This document shows, piece after piece, positions 1-9,277 of a stretch of 64,000 nucleotides of DNA; within the stretch, counting starts at the first letter, position 1; the number at the start of each line of letters is the position of its first letter. Both the position numbers and the translations under genes were made by a program. The notes below the pieces were generated by a model. It had not been told where the DNA came from. It worked only from the letters and a program-made list of their open reading frames with translations, and ran no database searches. Source of the stretch: Bog-950 sp964493695 (GTDB taxonomy: Bacteria; Bacteroidota; Bacteroidia; Chitinophagales; LD1); contig CAZBPG010000004.1 of the NCBI GenBank assembly GCA_964493695.1, positions 1 to 64,000 of the forward strand, in the 5' to 3' direction.

Positions 1-16
1 CTTCCTCTAAAACAAA

Positions 17-56
17 AAGCCGTCTCAAATTGAGTTTTGAGACGGCTTCTTTTTTT
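17..56 (+). terminator. Rho-independent terminator
   Basis: A 13-bp perfect stem (17-29 with 36-48) and a 6-nt loop are followed by a T-rich run. A stop-like TAA lies at 8-10, so this probably ends a gene lying left of the window. Confidence 0.8.
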
Positions 57-95
57 GTTGAGAGATTGTTTTGGTCAGCGATCAACAACAGCAGA

Positions 96-356
96 GGACG
101 AATGTCTCAGCCCTCTGTGGAAGCTACAACGGGCAAGGAGAAATGTCTCAGCCTTCTGTGGAAACCACAACCGGTAAGGACGAATATCTCAGCCCTCTGG
201 GGAAACTACAACAGGCAGGGACGAATGTCTCAGCCCTCTGTGGAAGCTACAACGGGCAAGGAGGAATGTCTCAGCCTTCTGTCGAAGCCACAACTGGTAA
301 GGACAAATGTCTCAGCCTTCTGTGGAAACTACAACAGGTAAGGACGAATGTCTCAG
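96..356. repeat. 41-bp tandem repeat, six full units plus a partial
   Basis: Units start at 96, 137, 178, 219, 260, 301 and 342 (partial, 15 bp). Each begins GGACGAATGTCTCAG or a close variant. The spacing is exactly 41 bp with point differences only. Because 41 is not a multiple of three, every unit shifts the reading frame, so the open frames crossing it (three different ones) are by-products of the period. There are no unique spacers, so it is not a CRISPR. It abuts the tail of a T9SS sorting domain, and in one frame the units read NVSALCGSYNG, which resembles the VSALTTGIYF of that tail. Confidence 0.9.
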
Positions 357-357
357 A

Positions 358-390
358 AACCCCGAAAGGGTTTCAAACCCTTTCGGGGTT
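358..390. repeat. Perfect 16-bp palindrome
   Basis: The arms 358-373 and 375-390 (AACCCCGAAAGGGTTT and its complement) flank one central base. No T-run follows, so it is not an ordinary terminator. It sits exactly between the last partial 41-bp unit and the surviving sorting-domain codons, as if inserted into that gene. Confidence 0.85.
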
Positions 391-484
391 GCAGTTAGAG
401 GTGAGTGCGCTCACCACCGGTATCTACTTTATAGAACTAAAAAGCAGCGATGCGGTGGTGCGGAAAAGGTTTGTGAAGATGTAA
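391..484 (+). pseudogene. Remnant of a T9SS type A sorting domain
   Basis: The frame ending at the TAA of 482-484 reads LEVSALTTGIYFIELKSS followed by a short basic end (VVRKRFVKM). This is the classic last strand pair of a type A C-terminal sorting domain, which directs secretion through the T9SS and attachment to the cell surface. Nothing upstream in the same frame resembles the rest of a secreted protein: the frame runs straight into the palindrome and the 41-bp repeats. I read it as the 3' end of a destroyed or rearranged gene. A gene truncated by assembly collapse over the repeats is the alternative. Confidence 0.6.
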
Positions 485-624
485 CCGTCAATGACGCTCT
501 CGCATACACACAACGTTTCTTCTTAAAATCCTGTCTATCCACAGGGGCAATTTTTTATTTTCCTCAAAATGGTAACTTCCGCTTTTAAGCTCAAAAAACC
601 TGATAACAAGAAACAATTATTGAA

Positions 625-3600
625 ATGAGAAAACTCTACTTCTGCTTGTTCTTTACTTTTCTTGCCGCTCAAGCATTTTCGCAAAATTATACCGTGCTGG
701 GCAGTGCTTCTTCTTACAGCGGCTGTAATTGCTTTCAGCTTACGCCCGATGCCGATGACCAGGCAGGCGCTATTTTTCAGAACCAAACCCTGAACCTTAA
801 TAACTCGTTCGATTTTACTTTTAATGTTTTTTTAGGTTGTAACGGTGGCGGTGGTGCCGATGGAATTGTATTTGTGCTTACCTCTAACCCCAACGGCTTA
901 GGTAACCAGGGCGAGGGTATGGGTTATGCAGGAGGTAACCAGCCGTATTCGTTTGCCGTGGAGTTTGATACCTGGCAAAACGGCAATGCCGGTGACCCGG
1001 GAGCTGACCACATAGGCATTAACTCGGGCGGGTTATACAGCCACAATACAGCCGGTGCCGTACCGGCACTTACCAGCGGGGCTATTATTGATGATTGTGC
1101 CTGGCATACGGTGCGGGTAGTGTGGGATGTAAACACTAATACTTTCTCGGTTTATTTTGACGGGGTGCTTCGTCAGCAGATAATTGTTCCGAATATGGTA
1201 GGCAGTTATTTTGGCGGCAACCCTATTGTAAACTGGGGCTGGAGCGGTGCCACCGGTGGAGGAAGTAACCAGCAGATTGTTTGTGTGCTTAGTACCTCTA
1301 ACTGGGTAGCAGGAGTAAACTACCAGAGTTGCAGCCCTACTATGCAGTTTACCGATATTTCAACAAGTAACGTAGGGGCTATTCAATCGTGGGCCTGGGA
1401 TTTTGGAGACGGCACTACCTCTACTTTGCAGAACCCTTCGCACACGTATGTGTCTAACGGTACCTTCAATGTATCGCTTACCATTACCGGTGTAAACGGT
1501 TGTGCCAATACTTACACTCATGCGGTGGTTATAGCAGCGCCTATATCGCTGGCACCTACTATAGTTCCTCCGCCATGCAATGGCGGAACCAACGGAAGTG
1601 TAACGGTGGCGGCATCCGGTGGCTTTGGTGTAAGTGCCGGTTATGGAGGCTATACGTACAATTGGAACAGCGGTGCGCAGCAAGGTCCTACCTGGGCAGT
1701 AGGTGCGGGAACGTACACGGTTTCTGTTACCGATGGGGTTTGTAGTATTACCGCTCAATACACGGTTAATCAGCCACCGGCATTAACGGCCACTACTTCG
1801 CATACTGATGCACCTTGCGGAAGCAACGGTACAGCTACGCTTACCGCCAGCGGAGGAACACCGCCTTACGTGGGGGTGAACTGGGCCGGAACAGCAGGCG
1901 TTTCGGGCAGCCCGGTTTCTATGCCGCCCGGTACCTGGATTGCCGACTTTCACGATGCGAATGGCTGCTCTGCTCTTTTACAATATACAGAAACGATTAC
2001 TGCGCTGCCCTGCGGTATAACCTCTACGGTAACCAGTACTAACGTAAGTTGTTTTGGCGGAAGTGACGGAAGTGTAACGCTGCTGGTAACCGGAGTAGTA
2101 GGTGCACCGGTAATTACCTGGAACCCCGGAGGCATACCCGGTGGTAACGGGGCTCCGCTTACCGGTTTAACAGCCGGCACCTATACCTATAGCTTCAGCG
2201 ATAATATACCGTCTCATACTTTTTCGGGCAGTATTACCTTAACCCAGCCGGGAGCAGCTATGGCGGCCAGCATAACTACCATTGATATGTCCTGTGCCAA
2301 TACCAACGATGGACAGGCGTTAGTTTCTATAACTTCGGGAGGCACTTCGCCTTTTAATTATACATGGAGTCCTGCTCAAGCCAACAATCCTTTGGCATCG
2401 CCTTTAAGTGCCGGTGCTATCAGTGTAACGGTAACCGATGCCAGTGGCTGCACTGCTACGGCCACCGGAACCGTTACCGGTCCGCCAACGCTCACACTTA
2501 ACGTTACCAGTGTAGATGACAGTTGTTATCAATCGGAAACCGGAAGTGCCACAGCTAACGCCACCGGAGGCAATCCGCCTTTTACTTATTTCTGGAGCAA
2601 CATTTCTTCGGCACAAACTAATTTAAGTTTAGGTACAGGCACCTATACCGTAACCGTTACCGACAGCCGGAATTGCACCATTACGGGTAGTGCTACTATC
2701 AATCAGCCCACTCCGTTTACGCATACGCCATTATCTCCTTCACATATCAATTGCTTTGGTGCAGCCACCGGTGCTATTGCTACATCCGCATCGGGAGGAA
2801 TACCGGCTTATACGTATACCTGGAGCCCGTCCGGCACCGGTAACAACCCTACCGGTTTAACGGCAGGGCAATACAACGTTACTATTGCCGATGCAAACAA
2901 CTGCACTATACTCGACAGTGTTGTGCTTACTCAACCGGCTACGGCCTTAACGGTTACTACCTCGCACACCGATGTTACCTGCAACGGAGGGTCAGATGGA
3001 ACGCTCACCATAAACATAAGCGGAGGAACTCCGACTTATACCTTTCTCGGAAACATAGTTCCTGCGGGAACAACCGTTATTCCTAATCAGGCAGCCGGTA
3101 CTTATGCCGGAAATGTTTTAGACGGTAACAACTGCACTGTGGCAGTTTCAGAAACCATTGCCGAGCCTGCTGCGCTGGTTCTTGGCGAACAACATATAGA
3201 TGCTCTTTGCTTTGGCGGAACACAAGGCTCTGTTGATTTAACTATTGGCGGAGGCACTTCGCCTTATACTTATGCCTGGAGTAATGGGGCAACTACAGAA
3301 GATTTAACCGGTATTACAGCAGGTACTTATACCGTAACTACCACTGACGCAAGTTTGTGTACCGCCACTATCAGCGCAACCATTACAGAACCGGCAGCAC
3401 CGGTAATGACGATTGCCGTTACAAATGTCAGTTGCTTTGGCGGGAACGGAAGTGCAACAGCTACTCCTTCGGGTGGTAATGCACCATTTAGTTATTTGTG
3501 GAGCGGAGCCGGTGGCACTACCGGACAAACGGTAACTAAGCCGGCCGGTAGTTACACAGTAACTGCTACAGATGCCAGCACCTGTCAGCAAACTGCATCG

Positions 3601-5535
3601 CTTACCATTACGGAACCTGCGGCTGTTACCATAGCAGAAATACATACCGACCTGCAGTGTTTTGGCGATGCCGATGGGGATATAACATTAACCCCGAGCG
3701 GAGGCACCGGTCCGAATTATACTTATGCGTGGAGTATACCGGGCAGTACCAATATGCAGGTGCTGCTTGTGGCCGGAACTTATGATGCTACGGTAACTGA
3801 CCAGGCGACCTGCACGGCAACAATCAGTGTTACACTGACGGAGCCTACTCAACTCTCTATTAATATTCAACAGTCTTCCATCTCCTGCTTTGGTGCTAAT
3901 GATGGTTCTATTACCATAACAACTTCAGGGGGAACATTGCCTTACACCTATACCTGGAACCCGAATGTTACTACCACTAACTCCGCTTCAAGTTTAGGAC
4001 CGGGTAATTACGCCATTACTATCAGCGATTTCAATAATTGCAGTATCAACCCGAATATTACATTGACCGAACCGTCACAACCGCTTTCGGTTACCCCTTC
4101 GCAAACCGATTTGACCTGTTTTGAAAGTGCTGACGGTACTGCATCGGTTATTGCCAACGGAGGAACAGCTCCTTACGCTTTTGCCTGGGGACCGAATGTG
4201 AGTACTACTTTTTCAGCCACCGGATTAGCTGCCGGAAATTATGATTTAACCGTAACGGATAACAACGGTTGTACCGTGAACAATCTTTTTGTCATTACCC
4301 AGCCAACTCAACTTACTACATCAGAAACCCATGTAAATGTTCTGTGCAGCGGCAACACCACCGGTTCAATAGATATAACAGCCACCGGAGGAGCACCGGG
4401 CTATGCGTATACATGGACTCCGAACGTAAGTACCACTAACACTGCTACCGGTGTAGGTGCGGGTTTGTATAGCGTAATAGTTTCGGATACTAACGCGTGT
4501 ACAGCGATGCAAACAGTTACTATAACTGAGCCGCCATTGCTTACGCTTGCCACTACACCTACAGCAGTGCTATGCTTCGGCACTGCCACAGGTATTATAA
4601 ATTCAACCCCTAATGGCGGTGTTCCGAATTATACTTTTTCAGCAACAGACGGAGTGAACACATTTAATTCCTCTACCGGTCAGTTCAGTAGTCTTATAGC
4701 AGGGACTTACGGAGTGGTGGTAACAGACCAAAATGCCTGCACGGCTACCTCAACTGCCATTGTAACTGAGCCGGTAGTGCTGGCAAATGTTACCGATGTG
4801 GTTCCCGCCACCTGCTATCACTATTCGGATGGAAGCGTTACAGTTACTCCTTCGGGAGGTACTCCTGCTTATAGTTTTTCAATTTCAAGCGGTGAGACTA
4901 ATTCTACGGGAACTTTCAATGGATTGAGTGCCGGTACATATACAGTCACCGTAACCGACTTTAACGGATGTTCGCTGTCGAATGTTGGAACTGTTACCGA
5001 ACCGGATTCAGTAACACTGTCGGTTACGCCAACACCTGTAGAAGTAAAACTGGGGAATACTTTGCAGCTAAGTACTACTACAAACACCACCGGTTCTGTT
5101 ACTTACGACTGGAGCCCGAAGTTTGGTTTAAGCTGCTACGATTGCGCCAACCCCGTGTTTGATGGAATTTATTCGCAACCGTATAATGTAATAGTGACTA
5201 CATCGGCAGGATGCACCGGAACTGCACAGTTTGAGGTAACGGTTATTCCGAACTACGATGTATTTATTCCGAATGCTTTTACGCCCAATGGCGATGGCGT
5301 GAACGACTTTTGGCAAATCTTCGGCAATATGCCGGCCATTAAGCAAATTGAAGTAATGGTGTTTAACCGCATTGGCGAAAAGGTTTTTGAAAGCACGGAT
5401 ATCAACTTTGCATGGGACGGTTCTTATCAGGGAAAACATTCTCCTCCGGGTGTTTATAGCTATGTTGCCAAATTTGTATGGCTTAACAATCACAGCGATG
5501 CCCGATACAAAGGAACAGTCACCTTACTTCATTAG
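625..5535 (+). CDS. T9SS type B adhesin: L-type lectin, PKD and SprB repeats
   Basis: Secreted surface protein of 1636 aa. A signal peptide covers residues 1-20 (ending AFSQ). Residues about 24-218 form an L-type lectin-like fold (ADGIVFVLTSNP, YSFAVEFDTW, DHIGINSGG), so it probably binds glycans. A PKD domain follows at about 235-305 (WAWDFGDGTTS). Then come 15 SprB-type repeats of 75-85 aa, most with a C-F-G or C-N-G core, an SGG turn and a P-Y-T-Y-x-W strand. The last ~90 residues are a gliding-motility-associated C-terminal domain (FIPNAFTPNGDGVNDFW, FNRIGEKVFES), the type B T9SS signal. No PorP partner is adjacent; the nearest is at 56497. The 485-624 stretch upstream shows no clear promoter. 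Confidence 0.93.
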   Translation: MRKLYFCLFFTFLAAQAFSQNYTVLGSASSYSGCNCFQLTPDADDQAGAIFQNQTLNLNNSFDFTFNVFLGCNGGGGADGIVFVLTSNPNGLGNQGEGMGYAGGNQPYSFAVEFDTWQNGNAGDPGADHIGINSGGLYSHNTAGAVPALTSGAIIDDCAWHTVRVVWDVNTNTFSVYFDGVLRQQIIVPNMVGSYFGGNPIVNWGWSGATGGGSNQQIVCVLSTSNWVAGVNYQSCSPTMQFTDISTSNVGAIQSWAWDFGDGTTSTLQNPSHTYVSNGTFNVSLTITGVNGCANTYTHAVVIAAPISLAPTIVPPPCNGGTNGSVTVAASGGFGVSAGYGGYTYNWNSGAQQGPTWAVGAGTYTVSVTDGVCSITAQYTVNQPPALTATTSHTDAPCGSNGTATLTASGGTPPYVGVNWAGTAGVSGSPVSMPPGTWIADFHDANGCSALLQYTETITALPCGITSTVTSTNVSCFGGSDGSVTLLVTGVVGAPVITWNPGGIPGGNGAPLTGLTAGTYTYSFSDNIPSHTFSGSITLTQPGAAMAASITTIDMSCANTNDGQALVSITSGGTSPFNYTWSPAQANNPLASPLSAGAISVTVTDASGCTATATGTVTGPPTLTLNVTSVDDSCYQSETGSATANATGGNPPFTYFWSNISSAQTNLSLGTGTYTVTVTDSRNCTITGSATINQPTPFTHTPLSPSHINCFGAATGAIATSASGGIPAYTYTWSPSGTGNNPTGLTAGQYNVTIADANNCTILDSVVLTQPATALTVTTSHTDVTCNGGSDGTLTINISGGTPTYTFLGNIVPAGTTVIPNQAAGTYAGNVLDGNNCTVAVSETIAEPAALVLGEQHIDALCFGGTQGSVDLTIGGGTSPYTYAWSNGATTEDLTGITAGTYTVTTTDASLCTATISATITEPAAPVMTIAVTNVSCFGGNGSATATPSGGNAPFSYLWSGAGGTTGQTVTKPAGSYTVTATDASTCQQTASLTITEPAAVTIAEIHTDLQCFGDADGDITLTPSGGTGPNYTYAWSIPGSTNMQVLLVAGTYDATVTDQATCTATISVTLTEPTQLSINIQQSSISCFGANDGSITITTSGGTLPYTYTWNPNVTTTNSASSLGPGNYAITISDFNNCSINPNITLTEPSQPLSVTPSQTDLTCFESADGTASVIANGGTAPYAFAWGPNVSTTFSATGLAAGNYDLTVTDNNGCTVNNLFVITQPTQLTTSETHVNVLCSGNTTGSIDITATGGAPGYAYTWTPNVSTTNTATGVGAGLYSVIVSDTNACTAMQTVTITEPPLLTLATTPTAVLCFGTATGIINSTPNGGVPNYTFSATDGVNTFNSSTGQFSSLIAGTYGVVVTDQNACTATSTAIVTEPVVLANVTDVVPATCYHYSDGSVTVTPSGGTPAYSFSISSGETNSTGTFNGLSAGTYTVTVTDFNGCSLSNVGTVTEPDSVTLSVTPTPVEVKLGNTLQLSTTTNTTGSVTYDWSPKFGLSCYDCANPVFDGIYSQPYNVIVTTSAGCTGTAQFEVTVIPNYDVFIPNAFTPNGDGVNDFWQIFGNMPAIKQIEVMVFNRIGEKVFESTDINFAWDGSYQGKHSPPGVYSYVAKFVWLNNHSDARYKGTVTLLH

Positions 5536-5541
5536 AAATAC

Positions 5542-5569
5542 AAACCCTTCCACACCGGGAGGGTTTTTT
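5542..5569 (+). terminator. Terminator of the lectin/SprB adhesin
   Basis: A hairpin (AAACCCTTC pairing with GGGAGGGTTT, loop CACACC) lies 6 bp after the adhesin stop and ends in a run of six T. Confidence 0.8.
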
Positions 5570-5583
5570 ATTTTTGCTCTGCA

Positions 5584-5802
5584 ATGTCAATTATGGAAGA
5601 AATGGAAGTAGAGAAAAAGGATTACGCCACTATACAGCTAAAGCCCCGGGGACCGGTAACTATTACCGGTAACTTTGAGGTGATAATGGAAGACGGAACT
5701 GTTTTAGAAAAACGTGAAAAAGTTTCTATTTGCCGCTGTGGTATGAGCCGGAAAATGCCGATTTGTGATGGCGCCCATAAAGCGCTTGCGGCTATTTTAT
5801 AA
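5584..5802 (+). CDS. CDGSH iron-sulfur domain protein
   Basis: Small 72-aa cytosolic protein. The C-terminal motif CRCGMSRKMPICDGAH gives the three Cys and one His that bind a 2Fe-2S cluster in the mitoNEET/CDGSH family. The N-terminal half (PRGPVTITGNFEV) is the usual beta strand that precedes it. Such proteins are linked to redox or iron-sulfur handling, but a precise role is unknown here. In-frame ATG codons at 5584, 5593 and 5602 are all possible starts. It is followed 10 bp later by a small membrane protein gene. Confidence 0.85.
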   Translation: MSIMEEMEVEKKDYATIQLKPRGPVTITGNFEVIMEDGTVLEKREKVSICRCGMSRKMPICDGAHKALAAIL

Positions 5803-5812
5803 TGAGTTGATA

Positions 5813-5956
5813 ATGGAAGAAACTAAACAACAGGAGCAGAGTAATTGGAAAAGGTGGTTCAAGCGAATAGGGATGATTGGTTTTCTTTTTTTTCTGATTA
5901 AGGGATTGCTTTGGATCGGTGTGGCGGTGTTTGTCGGTAAGGCACTGTTCGATTAA
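5813..5956 (+). CDS. Small single-pass membrane protein, unknown function
   Basis: 47 aa: a charged, Trp-containing N-terminus (KQQEQSNWKRWFKR) followed by one hydrophobic helix (IGMIGFLFFLIKGLLWIGVA). The ATG at 5813 is chosen because it lies 10 bp after the CDGSH gene stop, whereas the longer frame overlaps that gene. Function cannot be inferred. It probably shares a transcript with the CDGSH gene and converges with ppx. Confidence 0.6.
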   Translation: MEETKQQEQSNWKRWFKRIGMIGFLFFLIKGLLWIGVAVFVGKALFD

Positions 5957-5967
5957 CGGGGTTATTC

Positions 5968-6873
5968 TCAGAAAGAACTCTTCTTCCCGTTCAGGTATTC
6001 TTTGTAAACCTCTCGGACAATCCCATCGCCCAAACCGACTTTTGGAATAAATATTTTCTCTGCCTTTAGCCATTGCATAATGGTTACAAAAATTTCACCG
6101 GCAGGAACAATTACATCGGCACGGTCAGGATTTAAATCGAATTTCTTGATGCGGTCGTCAAAACTATACTCCTTTAACTCTTCCACAATGTCATTCAGTT
6201 TATCAAAGGTGAGCGGCTTGTCGGTTTTTAGTTGAGCCATTTTTGAAATTCGGTTAATGTTTCCACCGGAACCAATCATGCTAACTTCGCGCATGCGAAG
6301 TGTTTTTGTATGCAGCCAGTCTTTCATTTTTTTCCACTCGGCCTTCGAAACTGTTTTTTGCAGTAACCGGATGGTGCCAATTTTAAAAGATTTTGCTGCG
6401 TCTACTTTTCCGTTTTTGAAAACGGTTATTTCTGTGCTGCCCCCGCCCACGTCCACAAACACACAATTCTTCGCCATTTTTTCACGCACCGCTTTCTGAC
6501 TGTTGAAAATGATATGTGCCTCGGTGTTTCCGGTAATGAGTTCAATGTTGATACCCGTTTCTTTTTTTATGCGTTTAATAATTTGCGCACCGTTGCTTGC
6601 TTCGCGCATGGCTGATGTAGCACAACCCTTGTAATGCAGTACACTGTTAGCCCGCATGATGTGTTTAAACCCAATCATGGTATCTACCAATTGGCGAACA
6701 GTAATTTCAGGAATGTTGTGATTGCGAAACGCATTGCCGCCAAGGCGAACGGGTACACGAATCAACGCACTTTTTTTGAAGATAGGTCCTTCGCCATTTT
6801 GCAAAACGTTTTCAATCAGTAAGCGAACTGAGTTGGAACCTATGTCAATGGCCGCAAAACGCTTAATCTCCAA
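5968..6873 (-). CDS. ppx: Ppx/GppA family exopolyphosphatase
   Basis: 301 aa, of the actin-like ASKHA fold. It shows the phosphate-1 motif AAIDIGSNSVRLLI at the N-terminus, the second motif FVDVGGGSTEI near residue 140 and GSGGNINRI near 200. The family releases phosphate from polyphosphate or hydrolyses pppGpp; the length fits the short Bacteroidota form lacking the C-terminal HD domain. No ATG is available: an in-frame TAA lies just upstream, so the start is probably the TTG at 6873, giving a conserved-looking N-terminus. It lies 109 bp downstream of ppk1 on the same strand, so synthesis and breakdown of polyphosphate are encoded together. Confidence 0.92.
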   Translation of the reverse strand: MEIKRFAAIDIGSNSVRLLIENVLQNGEGPIFKKSALIRVPVRLGGNAFRNHNIPEITVRQLVDTMIGFKHIMRANSVLHYKGCATSAMREASNGAQIIKRIKKETGINIELITGNTEAHIIFNSQKAVREKMAKNCVFVDVGGGSTEITVFKNGKVDAAKSFKIGTIRLLQKTVSKAEWKKMKDWLHTKTLRMREVSMIGSGGNINRISKMAQLKTDKPLTFDKLNDIVEELKEYSFDDRIKKFDLNPDRADVIVPAGEIFVTIMQWLKAEKIFIPKVGLGDGIVREVYKEYLNGKKSSF

Positions 6874-6981
6874 GAGGAAGAAATTTTTCGAAAATTACCT
6901 CATGGACTATAAAGTTTATAGGTGAGTTTTCAACCACAAAATGTGGATGCAGGTAACCGGCAGTGCCGGTGGGTTCGGAAA

Positions 6982-9021
6982 TTACTTTTTAAGGTAGCTG
7001 TAGATACCTTCCTGTGATCTGACTTTTCGCTTATTCACAGAAATGCGGTGCTCATTTTTCTGTTGTGGATCAATGACTCTTGCCTTTACGTTGTCGCTCC
7101 ATTGTATCTCCATAATGTCCCAGAGTTCCTTCTGAATTTTTTTGTCATAGATCGGGCAGCTAACCTCAATTCGTGAATCTAAGTTTCGGGTCATCCAGTC
7201 GGCTGAAGAAAAGAAACACAGGGGTTCGCCTTGATTTTCGAAAAAGAAAATGCGCGAATGCTCAAGGTATTTATCTACTATGCTAATCACCTCAATGTTT
7301 TCACTCATGCCTTCTACACCTGCAATAAGGGCGCAAATTCCGCGTACAATAATTCTGATTTTTACCCCGGCATTGGATGCTTTATAAAGCTGCTCAATCA
7401 TTTCCTCATCTACTAGGCTGTTCATCTTTAAAAAGATGGAAGCCCGTTTGCTTTTTCGTGCATGGTCAATTTCATTTTCTATGAGGCGCAGAAATTTTTT
7501 TCGGGTGCTGAGCGGAGAAAGAATCAAGTGTTTGAATGAGTGCACTTTATAGTTGCGTTCAAAAAACTCGAACGTATGTTCTACTTCGTTTGTAATTTTT
7601 GTGTCACCGGTGAACAAGGCATCGTCAGAATAAACCTGCGAAGTAGATTCATTGTAATTGCCGGTAGTAATGTTGGCATAGCGTATATTCTTTCCGCTTT
7701 CCGTTCGTGAAATCAAGCAGAGTTTTGAGTGGACTTTTAAACCCGAAACCCCGTAAATTACCTGAATCCCTTCATCCTGTAACTGCTTTGCCCATCGGAT
7801 ATTGGCTTCTTCGTCAAAACGTGCCTGCACCTCTACCACCGCTATTACGTGCTTGCCGTTTTTTGCCGCATTGATAAGCGCATTAATTACTTTCGAATTG
7901 CGGGCTACGCGGTACAGGGTAATTTTTATTGACTTTACATTCGGATCAATAGCAGCTTCGCGCAGCCATTCAATAAAGTGTGAAAAGGCCTGATACGGAT
8001 AGTGAAGCATCACATCCTGTTTTTTGAAAACTTCGAAGTAGCTTTTATTAAACGGAAGGAGGGGATGAGAGAGCGGCTTCTGTTTTTCGTACAACAGATT
8101 CTTGGCGCCTACTTTTGGGAAATTCATAAAGTCTTTGAAGTTGTGGTAGCGACCACCGGGAATCAGGTTGTTTAAATCCTGCATTTTCATCTTCGACTTT
8201 AAAAAATCAAGGAGGTCTTTCGGAATGCTGTTATCATATACAAAGCGAACGGGGTTACCCTTCTGGCGCGCTTTTACACTTTTCGAAATTTTGTCAATAA
8301 AGCTTTGCGAAATATCATTGTCAATATCTAACTCGGCATCGCGGGTAACTTTAATGGTAAACGCTTCAATTTTTTTAAACTGAAAAGTGGCAAATACCTC
8401 AGGGAGGTTATAGCGGATAATATCATCAAGCAGAATGATGTACTGGTTCTGGTTTTGTGAGGGAAGAATTACAAACCGGTCGGTGGAATCTGAAGGAACT
8501 TCTACTAATGAATACTGTTTGCTTTTGCCATTCATTAAACGGATAGCCAGATAAATCACCTTATCCTTTAAATAAGGAAATTGCTTTACCTGGTTCAACA
8601 TTATAGGCACAAGCGCAGGACGAACATGTTCATCGAAATAACCCTTTACAAACTCTCCTTGTGCTTTGGTAAGTTGTGTTTCGTTGATGATAAAAACATT
8701 GTTACGCTTTAGCTCCTGTTGTACAGCGTTGTAAATTTCATCAAATTGCTTTCCCTGTTTTACTACTTCATCGTGAACTTGTTGTAACACCCTCCTGGGC
8801 TTGTTGTGATAGACATCCTTCGCTCTTTTCCCCAATTCGGAAATACGTTTTACGGTAGCTACACGAACACGGAAAAACTCATCCTGATTGTTACTGAAGA
8901 TCCCCAGAAACCGCAGGCGTTCAAGCACAGGTACGGTAGGGTCAGCCGCTTCCTGCAGCACGCGCTTGTTAAACGAAAGCCAACTTATCTCTCTGTTGAT
9001 GAACTTTAACTTCTTCGGCAT
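6982..9021 (-). CDS. ppk1: Polyphosphate kinase 1
   Basis: 679 aa. Transfers the terminal phosphate of ATP to polyphosphate. The N-terminal domain starts INREISWLSFNKRVLQEA. The two catalytic PLD-like domains are clear: GLKVHSKLCLISR carries the histidine that is phosphorylated in this family, and HSRIFFF with SSADWMTRNLDSRIEV marks the second histidine region. Full family length. The ATG at 9021 is preferred over the GTG two codons upstream. It belongs to a minus-strand group: SixA-like phosphatase, small lipoprotein, ppk1, ppx. Confidence 0.96.
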   Translation of the reverse strand: MPKKLKFINREISWLSFNKRVLQEAADPTVPVLERLRFLGIFSNNQDEFFRVRVATVKRISELGKRAKDVYHNKPRRVLQQVHDEVVKQGKQFDEIYNAVQQELKRNNVFIINETQLTKAQGEFVKGYFDEHVRPALVPIMLNQVKQFPYLKDKVIYLAIRLMNGKSKQYSLVEVPSDSTDRFVILPSQNQNQYIILLDDIIRYNLPEVFATFQFKKIEAFTIKVTRDAELDIDNDISQSFIDKISKSVKARQKGNPVRFVYDNSIPKDLLDFLKSKMKMQDLNNLIPGGRYHNFKDFMNFPKVGAKNLLYEKQKPLSHPLLPFNKSYFEVFKKQDVMLHYPYQAFSHFIEWLREAAIDPNVKSIKITLYRVARNSKVINALINAAKNGKHVIAVVEVQARFDEEANIRWAKQLQDEGIQVIYGVSGLKVHSKLCLISRTESGKNIRYANITTGNYNESTSQVYSDDALFTGDTKITNEVEHTFEFFERNYKVHSFKHLILSPLSTRKKFLRLIENEIDHARKSKRASIFLKMNSLVDEEMIEQLYKASNAGVKIRIIVRGICALIAGVEGMSENIEVISIVDKYLEHSRIFFFENQGEPLCFFSSADWMTRNLDSRIEVSCPIYDKKIQKELWDIMEIQWSDNVKARVIDPQQKNEHRISVNKRKVRSQEGIYSYLKK

Positions 9022-9121
9022 AAACACTCTCTTTCACATAGGCAGGTGAATCACTAAAATAGAAGAATCGGTGAAAGGAACTAAGGATTGTAATATGAGT
9101 CACACAGATTTAACCTAAAAT

Positions 9122-9250
9122 TCATATCCAGATGCCGTTTGCCAGCCGGTGTTTGAGGTGGCCACGACAATCTTTTTTTACAGCGCATGACTCAACAGCC
9201 AACAGAAGCGCAGACAGCAGGATAAGGAGAAGGACTTTACCGGTTTTCAT
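9122..9250 (-). CDS. Small lipoprotein, 42 aa, unknown function
   Basis: Translated by hand: M-K-T-G-K, a hydrophobic stretch (VLLLILLSALLLAVESC) ending in a lipobox-like cysteine at residue 22, then a basic tail (AVKKDCRGHLKHRLANGIWI). The layout is that of a lipoprotein signal with a ~20-aa mature peptide containing one more Cys. It lies 27 bp after the SixA-like gene stop and 100 bp before ppk1, same strand. Small Bacteroidota lipoproteins of this shape are often missed. Function not known. Confidence 0.6.
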   Translation of the reverse strand: MKTGKVLLLILLSALLLAVESCAVKKDCRGHLKHRLANGIWI

Positions 9251-9277
9251 GACAATTACTGAACGCGGTATTTAACC

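Noticed and set aside
96..356. CRISPR array
   Set aside because: Units are contiguous with no unique spacers, and no cas genes are in the window.
1360..1758. Long antisense open frames inside the adhesins (for example 1360-1758, 3304-3645, 44092-44502)
   Set aside because: They arise from the biased, repetitive Thr/Gly/Val codons of the adhesin genes and have no recognisable domains or signals.
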